Of a stretch of DNA of 41,583 bases, positions 26,928 to 35,508 are shown in pieces. Below the pieces are notes generated by a model. It saw only the letters and a program-made list of their open reading frames with translations, did not search any database and was not told where the DNA came from. Source of the DNA: a virus; the IMG/VR virus record IMGVR_UViG_3300032323_000253, positions 1 through 41,583 of that record, one strand, 5' to 3'. Numbering within the stretch: the first letter of the stretch is position 1; every line of letters starts with the position of its first letter. A program made the translations under genes and the position numbers.

Positions 26928-29255
26928 ATGGGATATATTGGTAATAACTCAATAGTACAACAATTTACTCCTGGTGCCGATAGATTTTCAGGTGACGATT
27001 CTACTGTTGCCTTTACACTGTCACGACCAGTAGGTTCAGTATTTGACATTCAAGTATCTGTTGATAACGTTGTACAAGATCCATACACAGCATACTCTGT
27101 TAATGGTCAAACATTAACATTTACTGGAACTCCTCCAACAGGTTCATACAACATTCAGGTTGTATATCGTTCATTAATAACTCAAAATATTAAGCCAAGT
27201 CCAGGCACAATTACTACAGAATCTTTTGCAAGTCAAGCTATACAAAACGTAGCAATAACAGGTGGTTCATTAAATAATACAATCATAGGACAAAATACTC
27301 CTACCACTGGTAGATTTTCTCAAATAACTATTACTACACCTGGTGGTGATTCAACTATTCTTGAAAATAATGAGTCTTCAAGTTGGATTTATTCAGGAAA
27401 AACAAAATCAGTTACTGCGGATGAAACAGCTCCAAACGGAGTATTTTTTAAACCTGACGGTACTGTTATGTATATTGCAGGTGATACTGGTAACGATATC
27501 ACACAATATACACTAAGTACCGCTTGGGATGTATCAACTGCGAATACTCCTGTTACTTTTTCTATTAGCACTCAAGAAGCAACAGTACAAGATTTATTTT
27601 TTAAACCTGACGGTACTGCTATGTATATTGTTGGTACAACGGCAGATACTGTATTTCAATATACGTTAGGAACAGCTTGGGATGTTTTAACTGCATCATA
27701 CGCAAACATTTCTTTTAGTGTTGTATCACAAGAAAGTGCTCCAAACGGTATATGGTTTAAACCTGACGGTACTGCTATGTATATTGTTGGTACAACGGCA
27801 GATACTGTATTTCAATATACGTTAGGAACAGCTTGGGATGTTTCAACTGCATTATATAATTCAAAATCATTTAACGTTACAACACAAGATAGTAATCCAA
27901 CATCATTATATTTTAGTGATACTGGTTTAACTATGTATGTTCTTGGAAACACTTTTGATAGAATAAATCAATATACGTTAGGAACAGCTTGGGATGTTTC
28001 AACAGCAACTTACGCAGATGCGTTTTATGTCGGTAATCAAGAACAAACACCAACAGGATTATTCATTTCTTTAGAGAATGAAGTTGCCTATGTTTGTGGT
28101 TCATCAAGTGATTCCGTATTTCAATATGATACAAATGTTAATTCTATTGAATTTAGAAGTTTAAATACATTATTTCCTAATCGTGTTGCGATTGAAAATG
28201 ACTTATATGTTCAAGACCGTTTGGCTGTTGGTGGCACATTTCAAACTTATGGTGCAGCAACATTAGCTTCAGCAAGTATCGGCACAACAACCATCTCTGG
28301 TACTTTAACTGCTTCTGGTGCGGTCAACTTTAGTACAACAACCAGCAATATTACTATAGGTACAGCACAAACAACCGGTGCTCTTAATATTGGTGGTACA
28401 ACACAAACAGGACCACTGTTTATAGGTCAATCTACTGGTGCTCAGGTATTAAATTTAGGTACAGGTGCAACGCTTAACGCAACAACAAAAACAATAAACA
28501 TTGGAACTTCAGGATTATCTGGTTCCACTACAAATATTAATATAGGTTCAGCTGTATCGGGTTCATTAGGAACAGTATCAATACAATCACCTTTGGTAAC
28601 TATTAATACTGCTGGTACAGAACGTATGCGTATTGATAGTTCTGGTAATGTAGGTATTGGTACAAGTAGTCCAAGCGGTGCTTTAGATGTTAGGGTTGGC
28701 TCGTTTAGCAGATTTACGGTGAGTAGTAGTGCTTTTGATGGAACTGTAATTGGTCGTAGGTTAAATAACGACAACTTTGCAACACTTACTTTTTCTGCTG
28801 GTGGAGCAACAAATCCAAAAATAGAAGCTGCTGCAACTCAATTAGATTTTTATACAAACAACACTTATCGTGGTGGTTTTACAGAAAGCGGTGATTTCCG
28901 ATTTAACTCAGGTTATGGTTCTGCCGCTGTAGCTTACGGATGTCGTGCATGGGTAAACTTCAACGGCACTGGTACTGTGACTATTCGTAGTTCAGGCAAT
29001 GTCAGTTCTATTAGTGATATAAACACAGGCCTTTATAGAGTTAATTTTACCAATGCAATGCCTGATACTAATTATGGAAACGTATTTGGTTTTTGTATGG
29101 ATAATGCTAGTTCTGGTGTTGGTTATTATTATGGAGTACACACAGTCAACGGAGTAGTTCAAGATAAATCAACAACCGCACTTCAAACATTGTGTAAAAG
29201 CCAAGCAGGTAATGATGCTGATTCTAGAGATTTATCAGTATCTATATTCAGATAA
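26928..29255 (+). CDS. Tail fibre with propeller-like repeats (type A fibre 1)
   Basis: This 775-residue fibre starts MGYIGNNSIVQQF and has an N-terminal beta domain (residues 1-85, RFSGDDSTVAFTLSR) shared with the fibre at 31533. Residues about 150-400 contain about five repeats, 51-52 residues apart, of FKPDGTxMYIxG followed by QYTLxTAWDVSTA, probably a beta-propeller-like binding domain. Residues about 430-600 are short G-rich fibre repeats ending in ERMRIDSSGNVGIG. The last 120 residues (FRFNSGYGSAAVAYGCRAW onward) form a cap domain also present in the fibre at 31533. It is one base behind the small beta protein and is followed by its small partner at 29267. Confidence 0.85.
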   Translation: MGYIGNNSIVQQFTPGADRFSGDDSTVAFTLSRPVGSVFDIQVSVDNVVQDPYTAYSVNGQTLTFTGTPPTGSYNIQVVYRSLITQNIKPSPGTITTESFASQAIQNVAITGGSLNNTIIGQNTPTTGRFSQITITTPGGDSTILENNESSSWIYSGKTKSVTADETAPNGVFFKPDGTVMYIAGDTGNDITQYTLSTAWDVSTANTPVTFSISTQEATVQDLFFKPDGTAMYIVGTTADTVFQYTLGTAWDVLTASYANISFSVVSQESAPNGIWFKPDGTAMYIVGTTADTVFQYTLGTAWDVSTALYNSKSFNVTTQDSNPTSLYFSDTGLTMYVLGNTFDRINQYTLGTAWDVSTATYADAFYVGNQEQTPTGLFISLENEVAYVCGSSSDSVFQYDTNVNSIEFRSLNTLFPNRVAIENDLYVQDRLAVGGTFQTYGAATLASASIGTTTISGTLTASGAVNFSTTTSNITIGTAQTTGALNIGGTTQTGPLFIGQSTGAQVLNLGTGATLNATTKTINIGTSGLSGSTTNINIGSAVSGSLGTVSIQSPLVTINTAGTERMRIDSSGNVGIGTSSPSGALDVRVGSFSRFTVSSSAFDGTVIGRRLNNDNFATLTFSAGGATNPKIEAAATQLDFYTNNTYRGGFTESGDFRFNSGYGSAAVAYGCRAWVNFNGTGTVTIRSSGNVSSISDINTGLYRVNFTNAMPDTNYGNVFGFCMDNASSGVGYYYGVHTVNGVVQDKSTTALQTLCKSQAGNDADSRDLSVSIFR
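27600..27687 (+). repeat. Exact 88-base direct repeat, copy 1
   Basis: Identical to 27756-27843, offset 156 bases (52 codons), coding the propeller-like repeat of the fibre. A 36-base part of it recurs near 27970. Confidence 0.9.
27756..27843 (+). repeat. Exact 88-base direct repeat, copy 2
   Basis: Identical to 27600-27687. The lack of synonymous change shows a recent in-frame duplication or gene conversion of one repeat unit. Confidence 0.9.
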
Positions 29256-29266
29256 AAGGACAAAAT

Positions 29267-29512
29267 ATGAACCAAAGAATTATTTACCCTACTGATGATG
29301 GCGGCGTTGCTGTCTTAATTCCAACTGGTGAACTTGAGCTTGCTGAAGTTGCACGTAAAGACGTGCCAGCGGGTGTTGCATATAAAATTGTAGACGTGGC
29401 TGATATTCCAGCCGACCGCACATTCCGTGGAGCTTGGGAAGCAGATTTCAGTAATCCAGATGGTTATGGTATTGGTGCTGACGCTTGGTTTGCAGAACAA
29501 ACAACAAACTAA
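29267..29512 (+). CDS. Small fibre-associated protein, PTDDG type (copy 1)
   Basis: This 81-residue protein (MNQRIIYPTDDGGVAVLIP) has a conserved core: ELAEVARKDVPAG, YKIVDVADIPADRTFRGAWE and PDGYGIGADAWF. Proteins of this kind commonly follow phage fibre genes, and a chaperone or assembly role is likely but unproven. A close paralogue at 33347 follows the other type A fibre; the last 78 bases of the two genes are almost identical. It has AAGG ahead of its ATG and is 11 bases behind the fibre. Confidence 0.75.
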   Translation: MNQRIIYPTDDGGVAVLIPTGELELAEVARKDVPAGVAYKIVDVADIPADRTFRGAWEADFSNPDGYGIGADAWFAEQTTN

Positions 29513-29523
29513 TAAGGAACAAA

Positions 29524-29757
29524 ATGAGCATAACGATTAATATTTCAAAAGCAAAAGATATTTGGAAAGATAAACTAAGAACTGAAAGAGCACCATTGCT
29601 TTCTCAATTAGATGTTGCATATCAAAGAGCTGATGAAGCTGGTGATGCAACTAAGAAAGCAGAAGTAGTTGCTGAGAAACAAAGACTCAGAGATATTACC
29701 AATCTAGTTACCAGTGCAACAACATTAGACGAAATCAAATCCATTTCTGTTGAATAA
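29524..29757 (+). CDS. Small tail assembly chaperone-like protein
   Basis: This is a 77-residue protein. I chose ATG 29524, which has AAGGA about six bases upstream and gives MSITINISKAKDIWKDK; a longer frame from 29485 would run into the previous gene. The sequence is helical with the pattern K-x-IWKDKLRTERAPLLSQLDVAYQRADEAGD and QRLRDITNLVTSATTLDEI. This resembles the tail-fibre assembly chaperone families of phages (Phage_tail_APC-like: R-x-x-R-x-x-LL-x-x-D, then LRDI). It has no paralogue in the window. It probably helps fold a neighbouring fibre. Confidence 0.65.
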   Translation: MSITINISKAKDIWKDKLRTERAPLLSQLDVAYQRADEAGDATKKAEVVAEKQRLRDITNLVTSATTLDEIKSISVE

Positions 29758-29760
29758 ATA
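29753..29760 (+). promoter_or_regulatory. Late promoter-like box AATAAATA
   Basis: Overlaps the end of the chaperone-like gene and leaves 22 bases before the start of the C1q fibre at 29783. AAGG lies closer to the ATG as ribosome binding site. Confidence 0.6.
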
Positions 29761-29782
29761 AAAAGTAATTTAAGGATATTTC

Positions 29783-31222
29783 ATGGCATTAACTAGAGTA
29801 AATTCAAAACTATTAGGTGGCACATTCTCATCAGATACATCAGGTAATCTGAATATTGATAGTGGCACTTTCTATGTTGATGCTAGTAATAATCGTGTTG
29901 GTATAGGTTTTACCAGCCCTACTACCATTCTCGAAGTTGCTAGAGATGCTTCAGGTGGTTCAGATATAATTTCAATATATAATTCTAGTACATCTTTAAA
30001 TACAACAAAATATGCAGGATTAGAATTTAGAGGTATTGATAGTGTTGGTACTATAAAAGATACAGCTTATATCCGCACATATCCTCAAGATGGTAATTAT
30101 GTATCTTCTGCATTGACATTCTTCACACGTGGTTCTGATGCACTTGCAGAAAGAATGAAAATTGATGCTTTAGGTAATGTAGGTATTGGTACTAGTGCTC
30201 CAACAAATAAATTGGAAATAGTAACTGAAGTAGCCGGTCAAGGCTCAACTTTTACAACGTATACTGCAAATACTAATATAGGAATTTTTTCATCATTTAG
30301 AACAGCTCGTGGAAATATAGCTGCACCTTTAATTGTTCAATCAGGTGACAGAATTGGAGTGTTGGGTTTTGGTGCCTATAATGGCACTACCTTCATTAAC
30401 GGAGCAACAATCATTTCAAACATTGATTCTGGAACAGTTAGTGCCACATCAATGCCAATGAATTTATCATTTTGGACTTGTCCAGATGGTTTTACAACCA
30501 GATTAGAGCGTATGCGTATTGATAGTGTTGGTAACGTTGGTATTGGCACTACAAGTCCTTCTTATCAATTAGATTTGAGTGGCGGAACAACTGTAAATAA
30601 TCGTGTTCAATTAAGAAGAGGTTCTGATGACTCCAATCAATCTATGCGAATTGGTTGGGATAGAATTGAATCAGTAAGAGCTAATGAGGCATTAACCTCT
30701 CCACAAACTTCGTTGTCTTTTATTCAAACCGGATCTAATGGTTCTAGAACTACAATGCTTATTAATAGTAATGGTAGTGTAACTACGCCATTACAACCAG
30801 CGTTTAGTGCGGCTTTGACTAGAAGTTCTCCGTCAACATGGAATTCTATGGGCGGACAGACCATCATATTTGATGATGCCTCTACATCGGAGTTATTTAA
30901 CCAAGGTAATCACTACAACACATCGAACGGTAGATTTACAGCGCCCGTTGCAGGAGTGTATGTATTTAGTTTTTCTACCAATGTGACAGGTGGTGGTGAT
31001 TTCAAGAATGTCCAGTTAAGAGTAAATGGTAATTTACGCAGAGAAAATTATAACCAGTCAGATAACTCATGGGACTTGCTCTCATGGACTCACATAGTTG
31101 AGTTAAGTGCTGGTGACTATGTGACTTGCCAAAATGCCAGCCAATCAACTGCCACTTTTGACGCAAATGCCTCCGGTTCATCAGTTCAATGGACTTTTTT
31201 CAATGGTTACTTACTTGGCTAA
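29783..31222 (+). CDS. Tail fibre with C-terminal C1q-like domain (type B fibre 1)
   Basis: This 479-residue fibre starts MALTRVNSKLLGGTFSS. Residues 15-340 are short fibre repeats of the type NLNIDSGTFYVD, NNRVGIG and ERMRIDSVGNVGIGTTSP. The C-terminus from about residue 372 (HYNTSNGRFTAPVAGVYVFS) is a C1q/TNF-like jelly roll, which trimerises and often forms the receptor-binding tip. The protein ends in FFNGYLLG. The fibre at 33603 shares this end. It is followed 16 bases later by its small partner at 31239. Confidence 0.88.
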   Translation: MALTRVNSKLLGGTFSSDTSGNLNIDSGTFYVDASNNRVGIGFTSPTTILEVARDASGGSDIISIYNSSTSLNTTKYAGLEFRGIDSVGTIKDTAYIRTYPQDGNYVSSALTFFTRGSDALAERMKIDALGNVGIGTSAPTNKLEIVTEVAGQGSTFTTYTANTNIGIFSSFRTARGNIAAPLIVQSGDRIGVLGFGAYNGTTFINGATIISNIDSGTVSATSMPMNLSFWTCPDGFTTRLERMRIDSVGNVGIGTTSPSYQLDLSGGTTVNNRVQLRRGSDDSNQSMRIGWDRIESVRANEALTSPQTSLSFIQTGSNGSRTTMLINSNGSVTTPLQPAFSAALTRSSPSTWNSMGGQTIIFDDASTSELFNQGNHYNTSNGRFTAPVAGVYVFSFSTNVTGGGDFKNVQLRVNGNLRRENYNQSDNSWDLLSWTHIVELSAGDYVTCQNASQSTATFDANASGSSVQWTFFNGYLLG

Positions 31223-31238
31223 ACGAAAGGAATAAAAA

Positions 31239-31499
31239 ATGGTAACTTACACAATCACCCTAAGCAATGCTGAAGATAAGGCATTAAAAACAGTAGCACT
31301 TTCAGCACAAGACTGGATTGACAATGCGGTGCATGAACGTTGCAGAATCGCTATTGACGAAATTGTTAATGCTGAAGTTCAGCGTAAATTGGCAGCTGGT
31401 GAATCTATCACAGGTTCTAAAGATGACATCGTAATGGCTGCAGATATAGAAAGTGCAGCAGAGCGTCAAGCTCGTATTGAAACTCTTGAATCAAAATAA
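31239..31499 (+). CDS. Small fibre-associated protein, TYTITLS type (copy 1)
   Basis: This 86-residue protein (MVTYTITLSNAEDKALKTVA) is mainly helical, with AQDWIDNAVHERCRIAIDEIVNAEVQRKLAAGESI. This family is widespread beside phage fibre genes and has no assigned function; the ITL-S-x-AEDKAL-x-x-VA and DW-x-DNAVHERxRIAxDEIV patterns are distinctive. A nearly identical paralogue lies at 34899, also directly after a C1q-capped fibre. This pairing suggests a chaperone or structural partner specific to that fibre type. Confidence 0.78.
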   Translation: MVTYTITLSNAEDKALKTVALSAQDWIDNAVHERCRIAIDEIVNAEVQRKLAAGESITGSKDDIVMAADIESAAERQARIETLESK

Positions 31500-31502
31500 C
31501 GA

Positions 31503-31510
31503 CATAAATA
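31503..31510 (+). promoter_or_regulatory. Late promoter-like box CATAAATA
   Basis: Lies in the 33-base gap before the fibre at 31533, with 22 bases between box and start codon. Confidence 0.6.
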
Positions 31511-31532
31511 CAGTATTAACTAAAGAATAACT

Positions 31533-33332
31533 ATGGCCTATATTGGAAATTCTCCGCTAAATTCAGCATTCCCATTAGACACCTTTACCGGTGATGGTAC
31601 GACTGTTGCGTATACAATGTCTTTTGCACCAGCCTCTACCAATTCAATGGTGGTTTCAGTTGATGGTGTTAAACAGGCCGTAACAACATATGGTATCAAT
31701 GGTTATACTCTAACATTCTCTGAAGCTCCTCCAGCATCATCTACCATTGAAATATTGTTCTTAGGTATACCAGCATCAGGTGTAACTAATACTGCCTACA
31801 GAACAGAAACAGAATTCACGGCCACATCAGGTCAAACAACATTCAATGTACCTAGTTATACTCCAGGTTTTATTAGTGTATTTCAAAACGGTATCAAATT
31901 AGGTTCAGAAGATTTCACTGCAAATAATGGTGTTACAGTAGTATTGGCATTAGGTGCCACAACTGGTGACTTTATTGAAGTTGAATCATTCTTTGTATCA
32001 TCAATCAATAATGCGGTATCACAGAATGGTGGTTCATTTAGTGGTAATGTCCAGTTTCCAAAAGGTACAGCAGCTGCACCATCATTATTCTTTAATGAAG
32101 CCACAACATCAGGTTTCTATTCAAATGTCAATACTGTAGGTATTTCAACAAACGGTAACTCAGCAATCTTTATTGATAGTTCACAGAGAGTTGGTATTGG
32201 TACAGTAACACCTACTCAAAAATTACACGTTATTGGTAATCAAATAGTAGATGGTAAAATAATTACAGGTGATAGTCTTAATAGCGCTAACATAGCCAAT
32301 GTGCTAAATTTAAGTACTTTAACTGGACCTGCTGCATTTAGACCGATAAATTTAATTGATACTAGTGCTACTATTAAAGTTGCTAGAGTTAATAATACAG
32401 CTGGCGGAGCAGTAGAATTGTTTCAATGGGATTCTACTATCACTAGTTTATTATCATATGGTATGATTGCTGGAGAAAATGGTAATTTATTGATAAGACA
32501 ATTAATGGCTGGAGCTGGAAATATTATTTTTCAAAATGGCGGTTCGGCATTTGAACGTATGAGAATTGATATCAATGGTAACGTTGGTATTGGAACAAGT
32601 AGTCCTGCGGTATTGTTGGATGTAAATAGAACGGGTGGTCAATTAAGAGTATCTGACGGTACAGTAGATATGAGAATGTTGCCGTTGGCAGCAAGCAGTG
32701 TTGGTATTGCAGGTACACTTTCTAATCATGCGTATGTGCTTTACACTAATAACGTAGAGCGTATGCGTATCACCCCTGGTGGTGAGGTGGGTATAGGTAC
32801 TACTAATCCTACAGCTCAGTTACAAATAAACAGGTCTGGTACTGGTGACTACACAACTATAAGATTATCAAACTCTGGTGCTTCTGGCCGAATTTATGAG
32901 ATTGGCTTAGGTGGTAATACAGCAGCTTCTGGTTACGCAAACAGTTTATATTTTTATGACAGCACAGCTGGCGCTCTTAGAGCAGCTATCGATAGTTCTG
33001 GTAATCTACAATTCAACTCAGGTTACGGTTCATCAGCAACTGCATATGGATGTCGTGCATGGGTTTGTTTTAGAGGTGATGGAACAGTGGCTATTCAAGG
33101 AGCTGGTAATGTAAGCTCAATAACTGATATTGGTCTTGGTAGTTACGCAGTTAATTTTTCTACAGCAATGGTAGATACAAATTATGCCTGCGTTATGGGT
33201 CAACAAAGGGCGGGAACATCGGACTTTATTAACGAAGGATTTAATAGAGGCACCAATTCAACACGAGTTGAAACTTTTGCGAATGGAAGTGGTGCTGATT
33301 TTCCAAGAGTGCAACTTGCCTTCTTCCGCTAA
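31533..33332 (+). CDS. Tail fibre, type A fibre 2
   Basis: This 599-residue fibre starts MAYIGNSPLNSAFPLDTF with two successive beta domains (residues 15-80 TFTGDGTTVAYTMSFAPAS and about 85-160 FTATSGQTTFNVPSYTPGF). These domains are common at the base of phage fibres. The middle has EATTSGFYSN, QRVGIGT, ERMRIDINGNVGIG and ERMRITPGGEVGIG repeats. The last 110 residues (LQFNSGYGSSATAYGCRAW onward) match the cap of the fibre at 26928. It is followed by the PTDDG-type partner at 33347, the same arrangement as for that other fibre. Confidence 0.87.
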   Translation: MAYIGNSPLNSAFPLDTFTGDGTTVAYTMSFAPASTNSMVVSVDGVKQAVTTYGINGYTLTFSEAPPASSTIEILFLGIPASGVTNTAYRTETEFTATSGQTTFNVPSYTPGFISVFQNGIKLGSEDFTANNGVTVVLALGATTGDFIEVESFFVSSINNAVSQNGGSFSGNVQFPKGTAAAPSLFFNEATTSGFYSNVNTVGISTNGNSAIFIDSSQRVGIGTVTPTQKLHVIGNQIVDGKIITGDSLNSANIANVLNLSTLTGPAAFRPINLIDTSATIKVARVNNTAGGAVELFQWDSTITSLLSYGMIAGENGNLLIRQLMAGAGNIIFQNGGSAFERMRIDINGNVGIGTSSPAVLLDVNRTGGQLRVSDGTVDMRMLPLAASSVGIAGTLSNHAYVLYTNNVERMRITPGGEVGIGTTNPTAQLQINRSGTGDYTTIRLSNSGASGRIYEIGLGGNTAASGYANSLYFYDSTAGALRAAIDSSGNLQFNSGYGSSATAYGCRAWVCFRGDGTVAIQGAGNVSSITDIGLGSYAVNFSTAMVDTNYACVMGQQRAGTSDFINEGFNRGTNSTRVETFANGSGADFPRVQLAFFR

Positions 33333-33346
33333 TCGAAGAAATTAAT

Positions 33347-33598
33347 ATGACACAAAGAATTTTATACCCAACCGATGATGGTGTATCCATCCTAATTCCA
33401 ACCGGTGAACTAGATATATTAGAAGTAGCACGCAAAGATGTGCCAGCTAACACTCCATATCTTATTGTAGATACTGAAGATATTCCATCAGACAGAACAT
33501 TCCGAAATGCTTGGGAAGCAGATTTCAGTAATCCAGACGGATACGGCATTGGTGCTGACGCTTGGTTTGCAGAACAAACAACAAACGAATTAGGTTAA
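33347..33598 (+). CDS. Small fibre-associated protein, PTDDG type (copy 2)
   Basis: This 83-residue paralogue of the protein at 29267 starts MTQRILYPTDDGVSILIP and shares ELDILEVARKDVPAN, IVDTEDIPSDRTFRNAWE and the identical end EADFSNPDGYGIGADAWF. The N-terminal half has diverged more than the C-terminal half, where even third codon positions are mostly shared; recombination between the two copies is likely. It probably assists the type A fibre upstream. The ATG is 14 bases after the fibre stop. Confidence 0.75.
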   Translation: MTQRILYPTDDGVSILIPTGELDILEVARKDVPANTPYLIVDTEDIPSDRTFRNAWEADFSNPDGYGIGADAWFAEQTTNELG

Positions 33599-33602
33599 TC
33601 AT

Positions 33603-34880
33603 ATGACAAGAGCAGCATCACTCGCAAGATTACTCAACGCCAGCAATCAGCTGACGGTAGCTGATATTGTACCTACAGGTAATACGATATTAGGTGATGC
33701 TGGGTCAGACACAATTACATTCAATGCAAATACACTAGCAATACCGAATAATCTGAATATTGATAGTGGTACAATGTTCATCGATTCTACTAATAATAGA
33801 GTAGGTATAGGAACAACAATACCAAGTCAAACACTTCAGGTTAATGGTAGTATGGTTATAAATTCAGGACTTTTTGGTTATGGTGATGTAAATGCTGGAT
33901 TTGCAATCGGTTCATCTGATGCAGCTTTAAACATTGGTGCTTCAAGAACAGCTAACGGATTTGCATATATCGATATTACTGGTGATACTTTCTATACAGA
34001 TTTTGGATTGAGAATAATAAGAGGTAATAATGGTGCAAATGCTGCTAGTCAATTGGTACATAGGGGTGTTGGAAGTTTTGATTTTTTATCCACAGAAGCT
34101 GGAACAATAAGACTTTTGACCAACAACGGTGAACGTATGCGTGTTGATGCTAATGGTAACGTTGGTATCAATGAAGTTAATCCTTTGGTTAGACTTCATG
34201 TACAAAGAACTGGACCAGATTTTAGTCCTACTTTTGATAGTGCTGTAACAGCTGCTTTCGTATCTGGTGGTGTATCAGGTTCAGGTTCTACAGTAGCAAT
34301 TACTTCCGGTAATACTGGTGCTGCAGTGATATCTTTTGGAGATACAGATTCAACAAGCATCGGTAGAATATCATATTTAAATGCCACAGATGAAATGACT
34401 TTCATCACAAATAATAATGAGCGTATGCGTATTGACAGCTCTGGTCGTGTTACTACTGCAAATCAACCTTCGTTCAATGCTAGGTCTTCATCAGGATATA
34501 GCGTTAGTGGTGGTTCTTGGCAGAAAATCAGCGGAAATATGACTACGATGAACCACAACACAGGCTCGCATTACAATACTTCAAACGGAAGATTTACAGC
34601 TCCTGTTGCTGGTGTTTATGCGTTTTTTGGTGGCGGTTGGGCAGCACAAAGTAGTAGTAGTACAAATGACCGTTATGCTTTTGGAATTTCTATTAATGGC
34701 GGTGGTTATGAATACATTACAGGTGGAAATTATTGCAACCTAGATAGCCCACTAGATGGATATTCAGTTTCCGTTTTTTTGAATGCAAACGACTGGGTTG
34801 AACTTCATATGTTTTCGTCTTTGAGTGTCACATTGCATGGTTCACATCCAGTTTGGTTTTCAGGTCGTTTACTCGGATAA
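33603..34880 (+). CDS. Tail fibre with C-terminal C1q-like domain (type B fibre 2)
   Basis: This 425-residue fibre starts MTRAASLARLLNASNQLTV, a Ser/Ala/Leu-rich start seen in phage fibres. Its repeats are NNLNIDSGTMFIDS, NNRVGIGTTIP, GERMRVDANGNVGIN and NERMRIDSSGRVTT. From about residue 317 (SHYNTSNGRFTAPVAGVYAF) to the end is a C1q-like domain close to that of the fibre at 29783 and ending FSGRLLG. It is followed by the TYTITLS-type partner. Unlike the other three large fibres nearby, no NATAAATA box is visible before it, so it is probably transcribed with the genes from 31533. Confidence 0.87.
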   Translation: MTRAASLARLLNASNQLTVADIVPTGNTILGDAGSDTITFNANTLAIPNNLNIDSGTMFIDSTNNRVGIGTTIPSQTLQVNGSMVINSGLFGYGDVNAGFAIGSSDAALNIGASRTANGFAYIDITGDTFYTDFGLRIIRGNNGANAASQLVHRGVGSFDFLSTEAGTIRLLTNNGERMRVDANGNVGINEVNPLVRLHVQRTGPDFSPTFDSAVTAAFVSGGVSGSGSTVAITSGNTGAAVISFGDTDSTSIGRISYLNATDEMTFITNNNERMRIDSSGRVTTANQPSFNARSSSGYSVSGGSWQKISGNMTTMNHNTGSHYNTSNGRFTAPVAGVYAFFGGGWAAQSSSSTNDRYAFGISINGGGYEYITGGNYCNLDSPLDGYSVSVFLNANDWVELHMFSSLSVTLHGSHPVWFSGRLLG

Positions 34881-34898
34881 CTTTTTAAGGAAATAAAA

Positions 34899-35168
34899 AT
34901 GGTAACTTACACAATCACTTTAAGCGATGCCGAAGACAAGGCATTAAAGGTGGTAGCACTTTCAGCACAAGACTGGATTGACAATGCGGTTCATGAAAGA
35001 TGCAGAATTGCTATTGATGAAATTGTCAATGCAGAAGTTCAACGCAAACTAGCAGTTGGTGAATCTATTACTGGTTCAAAAGAAGATATAGTAATGGCTG
35101 CAGATATAGAAAGTGCTGCTGAAAGACAATCTCGTATAAAAGAAGAAAACTTAATTAAAGGAGAATAA
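34899..35168 (+). CDS. Small fibre-associated protein, TYTITLS type (copy 2)
   Basis: This 89-residue paralogue of the 31239 protein is nearly identical over residues 1-78 but has a different C-terminal end (SRIKEENLIKGE). The DNA of the two is identical over 38 bases (34953-34990 against 31293-31330) and differs elsewhere mostly at third positions. It directly follows the second C1q fibre. The last codons contain the ribosome binding site of the next gene. Confidence 0.78.
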   Translation: MVTYTITLSDAEDKALKVVALSAQDWIDNAVHERCRIAIDEIVNAEVQRKLAVGESITGSKEDIVMAADIESAAERQSRIKEENLIKGE

Positions 35169-35173
35169 AATTG
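35159..35173 (+). promoter_or_regulatory. Ribosome binding site fixing a TTG start
   Basis: AGGAG at 35159-35163 lies seven bases before TTG 35171, the likely start of the next gene. Confidence 0.7.
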
Positions 35174-35479
35174 GCAGTAGAATGGAAAATTGTAAATTTA
35201 GAAAGAACTTTACCTAATGATATTGTAACAACAGCTCACTGGACAGCTTCAGAAGTTGACGGTGGCCACACAGGTTCAGCATATGGTTCTGTAGGTATCC
35301 CATTAAACGAAGAAAATGAAATCATTCCTTTTGAAGATTTGACGGAGGCAGAAGTAATTGCTTGGGTTAAAGAAACATTAGGTGAAGAACAAGTAGAAAC
35401 TATTGAGTCAGCCATTGCAACTCAAATCGCAGTAGCAAAATCACCAGCATCTGCAACTGGGACTCCTTGGGCACAATAA
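35171..35479 (+). CDS. Small conserved phage protein
   Basis: This 102-residue protein starts at TTG. It reads WKIVNLERTLPNDIVTTAHW, then TASEVDGGHTGSAYGSVGIP, and a helical C-terminal half with LTEAEVIAWVKETLGEEQVE. The combination of an N-terminal beta part with a GS-x-YG-x-VG turn and a C-terminal helical part with AWVKETLG is common in small proteins of aquatic myoviruses located beside fibres. Function is unknown. It is two bases behind the TYTITLS protein, so both are translated together. Confidence 0.7.
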   Translation: MAVEWKIVNLERTLPNDIVTTAHWTASEVDGGHTGSAYGSVGIPLNEENEIIPFEDLTEAEVIAWVKETLGEEQVETIESAIATQIAVAKSPASATGTPWAQ

Positions 35480-35482
35480 ATA
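35475..35482 (+). promoter_or_regulatory. Late promoter-like box AATAAATA
   Basis: Overlaps the stop of the small protein and leaves 26 bases before the fibre start at 35509. Confidence 0.55.
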
Positions 35483-35508
35483 AAAAGAAAAACTACTAGA
35501 GAACACTA

